Source of the DNA: Micromonospora arborensis
GTDB lineage: Bacteria; Actinomycetota; Actinomycetes; Mycobacteriales; Micromonosporaceae
Direction: 5' to 3'
Length of the DNA stretch: 64,000 bases
NCBI RefSeq assembly: GCF_003205615.1
Contig: NZ_PYBV01000013.1
Span: 1-64,000 of the forward strand
Shown: positions 50,820 through 59,572 of the stretch, one piece after another
How positions within the stretch are numbered: position 1 is the stretch's first letter
Layout: every line of letters starts with the position of its first letter
Made by a program: the position numbers and the translations under genes
The notes under the pieces: model-generated
What the model saw: the letters and a program-made list of their open reading frames with translations, nothing else
Told to the model about the DNA's origin: nothing
Databases searched by the model: none

Positions 50820-51932
50820 ATGAGCCGCACCGTACTGCCCCGCCCCACGCTGTTGCCCGGCCTCAACCGGCTCTGGCGAGACCGACACACCCTTCAGCTC
50901 GGCGTCGGCCCCGGGCCTGCCGTGCTGCTGGAGCTGGCCAATCCCCGCGCCGCCCATGTGCTCGACCTGCTCGACGGCACCCGCAGCGAACGCGCAGTGC
51001 TGGCCCAGGCGGCCACCGCCCGGGTGACCACCGACGACGCGCGTACCCTGCTCGACGCCCTGCGGGCGGCAGGTCTGCTGGTGCCCGCGCAGAGCCTGCT
51101 CCCCCGTGACCTGGCGGGCGTGGTCCGTGCCCGGCTCACGGCGGAGGCCTGCGCGCTGGCCCTGACCGCCGCTCGACTGCCCGGCACCCCTGCTCAGGTC
51201 CTCCGTCGGCGGCGGGTCGCCCGAGTCGTGCTCACCGGTGCCGGGGCGCTCGGCGGGCCGCTCACGGTGGCGTTGGCCCAGTCCGGCGTCGGGCAGGTGA
51301 TCCCGCTGCTCACCGGGCCGGTACGTCCCGTCGACCTGGTCGGCACGGGCATTCCCGCCACCGAGCTCGGCCACCCGCTGGCACCGGCGGTGCGTGCCGC
51401 GGTCGACCGCCTCGCGCCGGGCACCGGGACCCAGCCGGGCCGGACCGGCCGGGTGGATCTGGTGATCCAGCTCGGCACCGACCGGCCGCCCGCGCTGCTC
51501 GCCGCCGGTCTCGCCCAGCGTCGGCAGCCACACCTGCTTGTCACCCTGCGCGAGGGCGTACCGGTCGTCGGGCCGCTGGTCCGCCCACCCGCCGGACCCT
51601 GCCTGCACTGCGTCGAGCTGCACCGGGCCGACCGCGACCCGGACTGGCCGCGGCTCGCCGCCCAACTCGCCGCCGCCGACCCGGTCGCCGCCGGCGCGAC
51701 CGGCACTCTGCTCGCGGCCATCGGGTACGCGCTGGCCGAGGCGCTGACGCAGCTCGACGGCGGGCAGCCGGAGACCCTGGGTGGGGCCATGGAGATCACT
51801 GGTGCCGGCCGTTTCCGTCGCCGGGGCTGGCCGCCACACCCGGCGTGTGGGTGCTCGCAGGGACGAGTGTCCGCACCAGCCCAGCCGCAGAGCAGCAGCG
51901 GGGCCCTCCGGTCGGTAACAATGACCGGGTGA
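50820..51932 (+). CDS. ThiF-like/cyclodehydratase-related protein
   Basis: The 370-residue protein from ATG 50820 has a ThiF/E1-like Rossmann segment (VVLTGAGALGGPLTVALAQS) and structural cysteines CLHCVEL and PACGC that probably bind zinc. The N-terminal ~140 residues have a winged-helix-like layout seen in leader-peptide-binding proteins of thiazole/oxazole peptide clusters, but no precursor peptide or YcaO gene is present. It is equivalent by position to Rv3196. Its stop overlaps the ABC1 start (GTGA). Confidence 0.72.
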   Translation: MSRTVLPRPTLLPGLNRLWRDRHTLQLGVGPGPAVLLELANPRAAHVLDLLDGTRSERAVLAQAATARVTTDDARTLLDALRAAGLLVPAQSLLPRDLAGVVRARLTAEACALALTAARLPGTPAQVLRRRRVARVVLTGAGALGGPLTVALAQSGVGQVIPLLTGPVRPVDLVGTGIPATELGHPLAPAVRAAVDRLAPGTGTQPGRTGRVDLVIQLGTDRPPALLAAGLAQRRQPHLLVTLREGVPVVGPLVRPPAGPCLHCVELHRADRDPDWPRLAAQLAAADPVAAGATGTLLAAIGYALAEALTQLDGGQPETLGGAMEITGAGRFRRRGWPPHPACGCSQGRVSAPAQPQSSSGALRSVTMTG

Positions 51933-53275
51933 CCGACATCCCGCGCCGCGCCGTGTCCCGCACCGCCAAGCTCGCCGCCCTGCCGCTCGGCTTCGCCGGC
52001 CGGACCGTTCTCGGCATGGGAAAGCGCGTCACCGGGCTCGCCTCCGACGTGATCTCCGCGGAGATCCAGCAGCGCACCGCCGAGCAGCTGTTCAGCGTGC
52101 TGGGCCAGCTCAAGGGCGGGGCGATGAAGTTCGGCCAAGCGCTGTCGGTGTTCGAGGCGGCGTTGCCGGAGGAGATCGCCGCGCCCTACCGTCAGGCGCT
52201 CACGAAGCTCCAGGAGGCGGCGCCACCCCTGCCGATCGCCAGCGTGCACAAGGTGCTGACCGAGCAGCTCGGCCCTGACTGGCGGGACCGGTTCGTCGAG
52301 TTCAACGACGTCCCGGCCGCCGCCGCCAGCATCGGCCAGGTCCACCGGGCACGGTGGCGGGAGCCGGGGTTCGACGAGTCGGGCGCGCCGAACAGCCGCG
52401 ACGTGGCCGTCAAGATCCAGTATCCGGGCGCCGGGGAGGCGCTGCTCGCCGACCTGAAGCAGCTCTCCCGCCTGGGCGGGATGTTCCGGGCCATCCAGCC
52501 CGGTCTGGACGTCAAGCCGCTCCTGGTCGAGCTGCGCGAGCGGATCACCGAGGAACTGGACTACGAGTTGGAGGCCGAGTCGCAGCGCACCTTCGCGGCC
52601 GCGTACGCCGACGACCCGGAGATCTACATCCCGAAGGTGATCCACGCGGCGCCTCGTGTGCTGGTCACCGAGTGGGTGACAGGCACCCCACTGGCTGACA
52701 TCATCCGCGAGGGCACCGAGGAGGATCGGGACGAGGCGGGCCGGTTGATGGCCACCCTGCACCTCTCCGCGCCGCAGCGGGCTGGGCTGCTGCACGCCGA
52801 CCCGCACCCGGGCAACTTCCGGCTGCTGCCCGACGGTCGACTCGGGGTGATCGACTTCGGGGCGGTGGCCCGAATGCCGGAGGGCACACCGGAGCCGATC
52901 GGTCGCATCGCCGCGCTGGCCCTGAGCGGCGATGCCGACGGGGTGGTGGCGGGGCTCCGGTCGGAGGGCTTCATCGGCTCCGCGGAGGAGATCGACGCCG
53001 AGGGCGTGCTCGACTTCATCCGTCCGATGTTGGAGCCGATCGCGGCGGACGGGTTCCGGTTCACCCGGGCCTGGCTGCGGGGAGAAGCGGGCCGTCTGGC
53101 GAGCCCCCGCTCCCCCACGTACCAGCTGAGCAGGCAGCTCAACCTGCCGCCGTCGTACCTGCTGATCCACCGGGTGACGCTCGGATCGATCGGGGTGCTC
53201 TGCCAGTTGGAGGCGAAGGCCCCGTACCGGAGCATCCTGGAGCGCTGGCTGCCCGGCTTCGCCCCGGTTGCCTGA
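51929..53275 (+). CDS. ABC1/UbiB-family atypical kinase
   Basis: This 448-residue protein has the ABC1 signatures: LKGGAMKFGQALSVF (the KxGQ motif), the Ala-rich loop AAAASIGQVHRARW, VAVKIQYPG (ATP lysine), HADPHPGNF and VIDFGAVARMP. Related proteins (Rv3197, UbiB) act as ATPases or kinases in lipid and quinone pathways; the role here is unknown. GTG 51929 overlaps the ThiF-like stop. Rv3197 is next to whiB7 in mycobacteria, as here. Confidence 0.93.
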   Translation: MTDIPRRAVSRTAKLAALPLGFAGRTVLGMGKRVTGLASDVISAEIQQRTAEQLFSVLGQLKGGAMKFGQALSVFEAALPEEIAAPYRQALTKLQEAAPPLPIASVHKVLTEQLGPDWRDRFVEFNDVPAAAASIGQVHRARWREPGFDESGAPNSRDVAVKIQYPGAGEALLADLKQLSRLGGMFRAIQPGLDVKPLLVELRERITEELDYELEAESQRTFAAAYADDPEIYIPKVIHAAPRVLVTEWVTGTPLADIIREGTEEDRDEAGRLMATLHLSAPQRAGLLHADPHPGNFRLLPDGRLGVIDFGAVARMPEGTPEPIGRIAALALSGDADGVVAGLRSEGFIGSAEEIDAEGVLDFIRPMLEPIAADGFRFTRAWLRGEAGRLASPRSPTYQLSRQLNLPPSYLLIHRVTLGSIGVLCQLEAKAPYRSILERWLPGFAPVA

Positions 53276-53284
53276 CGACGTGAC

Positions 53285-53316
53285 GAAGGGCGGGTGCCGG
53301 TCGGCACCCGCCCTTC
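53285..53316. terminator. Bidirectional hairpin terminator
   Basis: Perfect 14-nt arms (53285-53298, 53303-53316) with loop GGTC; outer sequence GAAGGGCGGGTGCC. It serves both the ABC1 gene and the convergent whiB7 operon. Confidence 0.85.
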
Positions 53317-53330
53317 TGCGTGGGGTGGTA

Positions 53331-53567
53331 CTAGAGAACGCCCAGGTCGCGCGCCGTCTGGTTGCGGCTGTTCATGGCGACGGTACGGGCGGATCGGGTT
53401 GCCTCAGTGCTCGTGGTGATACGACCGGCCTGAGGCCGGCGCATTCGAGCCCGGGACAACGCTTCGTGGAGTAGTTGCATCTCGAAGGCTCCACTCGGGA
53501 GGTTGAACATCGTCTTCTCGCTCACTGCCGGTGTGACACCGGCGTAGTTGGTACGGGTCGGGAACAT
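53331..53567 (-). CDS. 78-residue protein downstream of whiB7
   Basis: The ATG at 53567 is one base after the whiB7 stop, so it is translated from the same mRNA. The protein reads MFPTRTNYAGVTPAVSEKTM then FNLPSGAFEMQLLHEALSRA, with Arg-rich segments RARMRRPQAGRI and RNQTARDLGVL. No family is recognised. The coding-like codon usage and exact spacing suggest a real protein expressed with WhiB7 during antibiotic stress. Confidence 0.62.
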   Translation of the reverse strand: MFPTRTNYAGVTPAVSEKTMFNLPSGAFEMQLLHEALSRARMRRPQAGRITTSTEATRSARTVAMNSRNQTARDLGVL

Positions 53568-53568
53568 G

Positions 53569-53934
53569 TCAGGCTGCCAGCCGGACCGCGCCACGCACCT
53601 CGGACAGCCCGGTGGCCGCCAAGCGTGCCTCGGCCTCGACCCGAAGCGCGGCGTCGCGGGCGACGTCCTCCTTACGCGGACGGCCACGGGGCCGCTTACG
53701 CGGGACAACCGCGCCACGCTCGAAGATCTCGCCGCCCCAGACGCCCCACGGCTCGGCCCGCTCCACCGCCCCGGCCAGGCACTCGACGCGCAGCGGGCAG
53801 TCCCCGCAGAGCGACTTGGCCAGCTCGAGCTCGGCAGGCGAGTCGGAGAACCACAGGTCGGGGTCGAACTTCCGGCAGGGCAGGTTCGCCTCCATCTCGA
53901 CGCTCACGTCGAGGGGGGCCAACGCCAGACTCAT
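53569..53934 (-). CDS. whiB7: WhiB7-type antibiotic-resistance regulator
   Basis: This 121-residue protein has cluster cysteines at C20, C43, C46 and C52 (LPCRKFDPDLWF, SLCGDCPLRVEC), the GVWGGE turn and a C-terminal AT-hook RGRPRK, diagnostic of WhiB7/WblC. With SigA it activates drug-export and ribosome-protection genes when ribosomes are inhibited. ATG 53934 has a GGGAG SD. Its expression is controlled by the long leader upstream, which contains a uORF and a Rho-independent attenuator. Confidence 0.96.
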   Translation of the reverse strand: MSLALAPLDVSVEMEANLPCRKFDPDLWFSDSPAELELAKSLCGDCPLRVECLAGAVERAEPWGVWGGEIFERGAVVPRKRPRGRPRKEDVARDAALRVEAEARLAATGLSEVRGAVRLAA

Positions 53935-53997
53935 CTCCCGGTCACCTCTCTCTCACTTCGATCTCGTGGATCGCATTCCGACGTACTTACGGCGGGC

Positions 53998-54098
53998 AAA
54001 AAACTGAGGCCGCGGATCCCGGTAAGCGGGTTCCGCGGCCTCGAGGTGAGCCGGTGTCTGATGGTCAGACCGGTTTACCTCGAGGTGGAACGCCGCGG
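53998..54098 (-). promoter_or_regulatory. whiB7 transcription attenuator with competing antiterminator
   Basis: In the minus-strand RNA, arms 54042-54028 and 54020-54006 form a 15-bp stem with one mismatch, followed by UUUUUU (54003-53998): a Rho-independent terminator upstream of whiB7. Its 5' arm can instead pair with an upstream strand at 54098-54077: CCGCGG and CCTCGAGGT pair with 54047-54033 (9 plus 6 bp around a 7-nt bulge). That upstream strand is the last ten codons of the uORF, so ribosome position would decide which structure forms. Confidence 0.85.
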
Positions 54099-54313
54099 AC
54101 ATCCATGCGCTTCTTGGCGACCCGGATGCCATTGCCCGTGAAGCCACTGGTCCCTTCGACTCCGGTGGGCGCGACGGTCAGGGTCAGCTCGGACTGAACC
54201 TGGTGCACCTGCGGAACCGACGGTCGTGCAGCCGCGAGGGCCACCCGGACAGCCGACAGCGGAGCGCAGACAGACGGCATCGCCGTCAGACGCTCATAGG
54301 TGAAGATCTCCAC
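54065..54313 (-). CDS. 82-codon uORF in the whiB7 leader
   Basis: From GTG 54313, with SD GGAGG 8 nt upstream, the ORF encodes 82 residues starting MEIFTYERLTAMPSVCAPLS and ending RGVPPRGKPV, and stops 20 nt before the terminator hairpin. Its 3' end forms the antiterminator strand, so it has a regulatory role whether or not the peptide itself is functional. whiB7/wblC leaders in Mycobacterium and Streptomyces also carry uORFs that sense ribosome stalling. Confidence 0.8.
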   Translation of the reverse strand: MEIFTYERLTAMPSVCAPLSAVRVALAAARPSVPQVHQVQSELTLTVAPTGVEGTSGFTGNGIRVAKKRMDVRGVPPRGKPV

Positions 54314-54399
54314 GGTGGCCACCTCCCTCACGTTCCTCGAATCGACTGGACCAACCCCCGTGAGCAGCCGGAATGGCGCCGCTCGCGTGGTGTGTTCTG

Positions 54400-54440
54400 A
54401 GGCTATTCCTCGCCCGGGGGCGAGGGCAAACGAATTTACG
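54400..54440 (-). promoter_or_regulatory. whiB7 promoter with WhiB7-type AT-rich motif
   Basis: On the minus strand, TTGCCC (-35, 54429-54424), an 18-bp spacer and TAGCCT (-10, 54405-54400). Just upstream of the -35 is an AT-rich patch CGTAAATTCG (54440-54431), the element WhiB7 needs for autoactivation in mycobacteria. The patch overlaps the end of uvrD2. The leader from start to whiB7 would be about 460 nt. Confidence 0.65.
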
Positions 54441-56601
54441 ACGAGATTTCGAAAGTTTTCTCCGGGCAGACGTCGTCCACCCCCGCGCCCCCCACCAACG
54501 CCAACACCGACTCCCCGTACAGGCCCAGCTTGCGGGGGCCGATACCGGCGATGGCGATCAATTCCTCCGATCGGCCGGGTCGTCGCTCGGCCAGCGCGAT
54601 CAGCGTCGCGTCGGTGAAGACCACGTACGCCGGGACCTTCTGCGCCCCGGCGACCCGCTGCCGCCACTCGCGCAGCCGTTCGTGCAGCTCATCGTCGATG
54701 TCGGACGGGCAGGTGGGGCAGCGGCCGAGCTTGCGGTCCGGGCCGGCGAGCAGGGTGGCGCCGCAGATCCGGCAGGAGACGATCTGGGTTCGACGCCGCT
54801 CGGGGCGGCGGGCCGGACCAGCGCCGCTGACGGCCCGTTCGGTGCCGCCGGAGCGGTCGAGCTGGGGCAGGAACCGCGACGGCCGCCGGGCTCGCCCGCC
54901 CGGCGAGCGCGCGGCGGCGTACGACAACCAGAGCCACTGCCGCGCGCGGGTGATCCCGACGTAGAGCAGCCGACGCTCCTCCTCGACCTGCTCGACGGTC
55001 TTGGCGTAGGTGGTTGGCAGGGTGCCCTCGGCGAGGCCGACCAGGAAGACGGCGTCCCACTCCAGCCCCTTGGCCGAGTGCAGCGACGCGAGGGTCACCC
55101 CGTCCACCGTCGGTACGTGCTGCTGGGCGGCCCGACGGGCCAGTTCCTCGGTGAAGTCGGAGAGGGTGACGGGGCGCTCCACCGACGCGGCCTCACCGAT
55201 CGGCACGACCTCGGGGGTGGCCGCGTACTCCTCGGAGAGCTGGACCAGCGCGGACAGCGCCTCCCACCGCTCGCGGGCGGCGCCACCGGCCGGGGGTGCG
55301 TCGGGGGCCCAGCCGACCGCGGTGAGGGCCTCGACGACGGCGGCCGGCAGCGGAGTCTCCCCCGGGATGGAGCGGGTGGCAGCACGCAACGCGACCATCG
55401 CCTGGCGCACCTCGGCCCGCTCGAAGAACCGTTCGGCGCCCTGCACGACGTACGGCACCGCGGCCTCGGTGAGCGCCTTCTCGTACGCCTCGGACTGCGC
55501 GTTGATCCGGAACAGCACGGCGATCTCCTTCGCCGGTGTGCCCGCGTCGATCAGCGACCGGCAGCGTGCGGCCACCGCGTTCGCCTCGGCCGGCTCGTCG
55601 GTGAAGATCCGCAGATCCGGCTCGGGGCCGGGTGGGCGTTGCCCGCTCAGCTCCAGCCGCAGCCGCGCCTCGGTGCCCCGGGCCTGGGAGATCACCGCGT
55701 TGGCGAGCCCGACCACCTGCGGCGTGGAGCGGTAGTCGCGGACCAGCCGGACCACGGTGGCGCTCCGGTACCGGCGGGGGAAGTCGACCAGGTACGCCGA
55801 GGTCGCCCCGGTGAACGAGTAGATCGTCTGGCTGGCGTCACCGACCACGGTGAGGTCGTTGCGTCCGCCCAGCCAGGCGTCCAGCAACCGCTGCTGCAGT
55901 GGGTTGACGTCCTGGTACTCGTCGACCACGAAGTGCCGGTACTGGCCGCGGACCTGCTCGCCGACATCCGGGTGCTCCTCGATGCCCCACACCGCGGCAC
56001 GCAGCATGTCCTCGAAGTCGATCACGCCGTTCGAGCGTTTGAGCTGCTCGTACGCGGTGAACACCTCGGCGACCTTCGCCGGCTCGTGCGGTGTGTCGCG
56101 CAGCGCCCGGGCCGCGGACACCACGTAGTCCGTCGGCTCGACCAGGGACGACTTGGCCCACTCGATCTCGCCGGCCAGGTCGCGCGCGGCGGCCCGGTCG
56201 GTGCGCAGGCCGACCCGGGCCGCGGCGAGGGTGACCAGCCGTACCTTGCTGTCCAGCAGTTCGGGCATGGCGCGGCCGGCCAGCAGGCGGGGCGCGAAGT
56301 ATCGCACCTGGCGCAGCGCCGCCGCGTGGAACGTGCGGGCCTGGACACCACCCACCCCGAGCACGGTGAGCCGGCTCCGCATCTCGGCGGCGGCGCGGGC
56401 GGTGAAGGTGACCGCGAGCACATGCCGGGGGGAGATCTCGCCGGAAAGCGCCCGATGGGCGATCCGGGAGGTGATCGCCCGGGTCTTGCCGGTGCCGGCG
56501 CCGGCCAGGATGCAGACCGGGCCGGCGGGTGCGGTCACCGCGGAGCGTTGCTCCGGGTCCAGCCCGGCGAGCACCTGTTCCGACGCTGAGTGAACCACCA
56601 C
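54436..56601 (-). CDS. uvrD2: UvrD2-like SF1 DNA helicase with HRDC domain
   Basis: The 721-residue ATP-dependent helicase has Walker A GAGTGKT, the helicase II DExx box in VDEYQDVNPLQQR, motifs III-VI (VGDASQTIYSFTGA, ASLHSAKGLEWD, VGITRARQWLWLS), a zinc-finger-like CRIC...CPTC near residue 620, and an HRDC domain at the C-terminus (GRSEELIAIAGIGPRKLGLY). Rv3198c (UvrD2) has the same layout. The start is GTG 56601; the N-terminus MVVHSASEQVLAGLDPEQRS is typical. Its end overlaps the whiB7 promoter region. Confidence 0.94.
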   Translation of the reverse strand: MVVHSASEQVLAGLDPEQRSAVTAPAGPVCILAGAGTGKTRAITSRIAHRALSGEISPRHVLAVTFTARAAAEMRSRLTVLGVGGVQARTFHAAALRQVRYFAPRLLAGRAMPELLDSKVRLVTLAAARVGLRTDRAAARDLAGEIEWAKSSLVEPTDYVVSAARALRDTPHEPAKVAEVFTAYEQLKRSNGVIDFEDMLRAAVWGIEEHPDVGEQVRGQYRHFVVDEYQDVNPLQQRLLDAWLGGRNDLTVVGDASQTIYSFTGATSAYLVDFPRRYRSATVVRLVRDYRSTPQVVGLANAVISQARGTEARLRLELSGQRPPGPEPDLRIFTDEPAEANAVAARCRSLIDAGTPAKEIAVLFRINAQSEAYEKALTEAAVPYVVQGAERFFERAEVRQAMVALRAATRSIPGETPLPAAVVEALTAVGWAPDAPPAGGAARERWEALSALVQLSEEYAATPEVVPIGEAASVERPVTLSDFTEELARRAAQQHVPTVDGVTLASLHSAKGLEWDAVFLVGLAEGTLPTTYAKTVEQVEEERRLLYVGITRARQWLWLSYAAARSPGGRARRPSRFLPQLDRSGGTERAVSGAGPARRPERRRTQIVSCRICGATLLAGPDRKLGRCPTCPSDIDDELHERLREWRQRVAGAQKVPAYVVFTDATLIALAERRPGRSEELIAIAGIGPRKLGLYGESVLALVGGAGVDDVCPEKTFEISS

Positions 56602-56693
56602 AACCAGGAATCATCTCAGCTCCTCCGAGCGTTGCAGCGAACAGCCTCGGCTTGATCCGCAAGCCGCGGCCGGAGGAGTTGGAGGATCCGACC

Positions 56694-56936
56694 ATGCTGA
56701 CGATGTATTCCACCCCCTGGTGCGGCTACTGCCACCGGCTCAAGTCGCAGCTCGACCGGGAAGGCATCGGGTACGAGGTGGTCGACATCGAGCAGGACCC
56801 GGAGGCCGCGGAGTTCGTGATGCGCGTCAACGGCGGCAACCAGACGGTGCCGACGCTGCGCTTCGCCGACGGCAGCGCCCTGACGAACCCCTCGATCACT
56901 CAGGTCAAGCAACACCTGGAGACCCTCAACGCCTGA
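56694..56936 (+). CDS. mrx1: Mycoredoxin (glutaredoxin-like, CGYC)
   Basis: This 80-residue thioredoxin-fold protein has the active site WCGYC (C10, C13) and the cis-proline region QTVPTLRFADG. Mycoredoxin-1 reduces mycothiol mixed disulfides in actinobacteria. ATG 56694 has a GGAGGA SD. It is divergent from uvrD2, matching the Rv3198c/Rv3198A arrangement. It functions in the same redox system as SigR/RsrA, encoded 35 kb away. Confidence 0.92.
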   Translation: MLTMYSTPWCGYCHRLKSQLDREGIGYEVVDIEQDPEAAEFVMRVNGGNQTVPTLRFADGSALTNPSITQVKQHLETLNA

Positions 56937-56953
56937 CCGACCGGGTCATTCTC

Positions 56954-56989
56954 GACGAGCGGTCGTCCCACTTGGGGCGGCCGCTCGTC
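56954..56989. terminator. Hairpin after mycoredoxin
   Basis: GACGAGCGG (56954-56962) and CCGCTCGTC (56981-56989) pair perfectly around an 18-nt loop; between convergent genes. Confidence 0.55.
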
Positions 56990-57003
56990 GTGTCCGGTAT
57001 CGG

Positions 57004-58299
57004 TCACCCTGGCGTACGCCGGTGGGTGCCGGTCGTCACCGGCCGGTCGGCGTCCTCGGTTGACCGCCGGGGCGCCGGGAGGGTCGGGCGGGTCGGCGGC
57101 GTGGGCGGGCGGGTGCCGGCTGGCGCGCTCAGGTGCCGACCCCGCCAGAGGTAGCTGCCGGCGGCCAGCGTGGCCACTCCGACCAGCGCGAACAGCACCC
57201 GGTAGTCCAGGAACCCGACCAGCAGGGCGCCCGCCCCGATGGAGAGCGCCTGCGGCCCGCTGACCACGGCCTGGGTGGCCGCAGCCACCCGACCGACCAG
57301 CGCGGGCGGGGTCCGGCGCTGGATCAGCGTGTGCAGCCCCACCATCGTCAGCGGAAGCGAGACGCCGGCCAGCAGCACCGCGGCGAAGGCGAGCCGGAGA
57401 TCGGGGTACGCGAGCACGAGCGCGGCCGGGGAGAAGAAGGCCACCCCGGCGGCCAGGGTGCCGACCTCCCCGAGCCGGCGGACCAGCGCCGGTGAGCAGA
57501 GCCCGCCGAGCAGCCCGCCCACACCCTGCACGGTGACCAGCACTCCCACGAACGCGGCGTCACGGTTCAGCCCCTGGTCGACGTAGGCGAAGATGAGCGA
57601 CTCGCTGAAGCCCATCACCAGCGACCCGAGCCCGTAGCCGAGCAGGGCCCGACGCAGAGCCGGCTCGCCGGCCAGGTGCCGCAGACCGGCGCCCAACTCG
57701 GCGGGCCAGCGCAACCGCATGGTCGGCGGCACCTGTTGCGGGGTGGGCAGCGCCGTCACCACCGCCGCCGCGGTCAGAAATCCGACCATGCCGATCCCGG
57801 CCAGCGCCCACCCACCGAGGGCCGCGTAGAGCGCCGCGCCGGCCAGCGGGCCGATCAGCCGCATCCCCTGGCGTACGGTCTGCAGCACGCCGTTCGCCTC
57901 GGCCAGCAGCTCGACCGGTACCAACTCCCGGATGAGCCCACTGAGCGCCGCGCCGAGTGTGATGGAGGACAGGCCATACAGGGCCGCCACCAGGTAGACG
58001 ATCCACACGTCACCGGCGTCCGCGACGGTGAACAGCGGGGTGAGCAGCGCCGCGGTGACCACGTTCGCGGCGACGAAGAACGGCCGGCGTGGGCAGCGGT
58101 CGACGAACCAGCCGATCAGCGGCGCCAGCGTCATCGGGGCGACGACGGCGAAGATGGTGCCGCCGGCGAGCCCGTTGGAGCCGGTCAGATCCTTGACCCA
58201 GATAGCGAGCGCGAGCAGCAGGATCGACTCGGCGGTCATGCTGGCCAGCAGGCCGCCGAAGAGCAGGCGGAAGTCGGGTCGGCGCAGGACGGTGCGCAT
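57004..58299 (-). CDS. MFS transporter (12-TM)
   Basis: This 431-residue protein begins MRTVLRRPDFRLLFGGLLAS and has about twelve hydrophobic helices, with LIGWFVDRCPRRPF as the motif A-like loop between helices 2 and 3 and a shorter second-half loop. The C-terminal ~40 residues are Pro/Thr/Arg-rich. ATG 58299 has a GGAGG SD. The layout is that of DHA3-type or general MFS exporters; the substrate is unknown. Confidence 0.87.
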   Translation of the reverse strand: MRTVLRRPDFRLLFGGLLASMTAESILLLALAIWVKDLTGSNGLAGGTIFAVVAPMTLAPLIGWFVDRCPRRPFFVAANVVTAALLTPLFTVADAGDVWIVYLVAALYGLSSITLGAALSGLIRELVPVELLAEANGVLQTVRQGMRLIGPLAGAALYAALGGWALAGIGMVGFLTAAAVVTALPTPQQVPPTMRLRWPAELGAGLRHLAGEPALRRALLGYGLGSLVMGFSESLIFAYVDQGLNRDAAFVGVLVTVQGVGGLLGGLCSPALVRRLGEVGTLAAGVAFFSPAALVLAYPDLRLAFAAVLLAGVSLPLTMVGLHTLIQRRTPPALVGRVAAATQAVVSGPQALSIGAGALLVGFLDYRVLFALVGVATLAAGSYLWRGRHLSAPAGTRPPTPPTRPTLPAPRRSTEDADRPVTTGTHRRTPG

Positions 58300-58517
58300 G
58301 AGGGGTTCCTCCGGCGGGATGGCGTGCCCGGCTGGGCATGGTCGACGGGGCTGCGACCGCAGGTCCGTCGTCATCCGGCGTACCTGTGGTCCATTTTTCG
58401 CAAGACACGCCCCCGCCGGTACCTCCGACGCCGGTCGCGCCGTCCATACTGACCGTGGGGGGCGAATTTCATACAGTTACCGTCGCGTCTGCGGCGGTCG
58501 ACGGGAAAGAGGACACT

Positions 58518-59498
58518 GTGCCTCCTGCCTCACCCGGCCCGATCATGCGTCGTCGACGGTTGGGCGTAGACCTGCGCCGCCTGCGCGAGGCTGCGGGCCT
58601 CACCGGTGACCAGGTCATCGAACGAATCGGTTGGGCGTCCGCGTCCAAACTGTCCCGCCTGGAGAACGGCCGCAGTCGGCCGGACCCGCAGGACGTCGGG
58701 GTTCTGCTCGACCTCTACGGTGCCGACGCGGCGGTGCAGGAAGAGTTGCTCGCGTTCGCTGAGGCCGGCGACATCAAGGTCTGGTTGAAGAACTTCCCGG
58801 TGATGACGCAGCAGCAGCGCAGCTGGGCCGAGTTGGAGGCGGGCTGCGCGGAGATTTCCGAGTACAACCCGGTGTTGGTGCCGGGCCTGTTGCAGACCCC
58901 CGAGTACGCGCAGGTCCGGATCGTCTCGGCTCGCGAGGTGAGCGCGGGCGCCGGTGAACCGGAGCCTGGCGACGAGCCCGAGACCGAGGTCCAGGCGCGA
59001 ATGGCCCGCCAGTCGCTGCTCACCCGGGAGCCACACGCGCCGCGCTACACCGCGGTCCTGGAGGAGGCGGCCCTCGTCGGCCGCCGCGCCGGGCCGCCGG
59101 AGGTGCTGCGCGAGCAACTGGTCCAGCTCTGCCATCTGGCGCAGCTACCCAACGTGACTCTGCACGTACTCCTGCGGGACACCCAGGTGGGCAATTGGTA
59201 CCTTCCGCCGACCGCGTTCTCCGTCTACCGGTTCGCCGACCCCCTCGATCCGGAGACATTGGCCATCGAAGGTGGCTTCACCGACGTCATGTCGACCGAG
59301 GCGATCACGCTAAATAGCTATAAAGTGGTGTTCGAGTGGCTATGCACGGCAGCACTTAGCAAATCGGACACCCTCTCTTGGCTGATCGAGGCGACGGGGC
59401 GGCTGACCGAGGCGGTGCCCCCATCCACAGTGGCGTTCGGGCCGGCAACGGCGCCGACCCAACGCCGCCGTGATTCGGGGCGGCTGACGGACCGGTGA
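58518..59498 (+). CDS. XRE-family regulator with DUF5753
   Basis: From GTG 58518 (SD AGAGGA) the protein has 326 residues. An N-terminal HTH (LTGDQVIERIGWASASKLSR) is followed by the DUF5753 domain (YNPVLVPGLLQTPEYAQVRI, then NVTLHVLLRDTQVGNWYLPP). This pair of domains occurs with DUF397 proteins in actinobacteria, and a DUF397 gene follows. Regulation target and signal are unknown. Confidence 0.9.
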   Translation: MPPASPGPIMRRRRLGVDLRRLREAAGLTGDQVIERIGWASASKLSRLENGRSRPDPQDVGVLLDLYGADAAVQEELLAFAEAGDIKVWLKNFPVMTQQQRSWAELEAGCAEISEYNPVLVPGLLQTPEYAQVRIVSAREVSAGAGEPEPGDEPETEVQARMARQSLLTREPHAPRYTAVLEEAALVGRRAGPPEVLREQLVQLCHLAQLPNVTLHVLLRDTQVGNWYLPPTAFSVYRFADPLDPETLAIEGGFTDVMSTEAITLNSYKVVFEWLCTAALSKSDTLSWLIEATGRLTEAVPPSTVAFGPATAPTQRRRDSGRLTDR

Positions 59499-59572
59499 TC
59501 CACGGGGGACCCTCCGTCGGGGCGTGCGGCACCACTCGTCCCATCGGATCGGTTCACATCAGGAGCAGAACC

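Noticed and set aside
50820..51932. Thiazole/oxazole-modified peptide cluster
   Set aside because: A ThiF-like protein alone is present; no YcaO, no precursor peptide and no transporter. The locus is conserved next to ABC1 in mycobacteria.
51194..53170. 658-residue minus-strand ORF opposite ThiF-like and ABC1 genes
   Set aside because: Shadow frame; ABC1 catalytic motifs on the plus strand are unambiguous.
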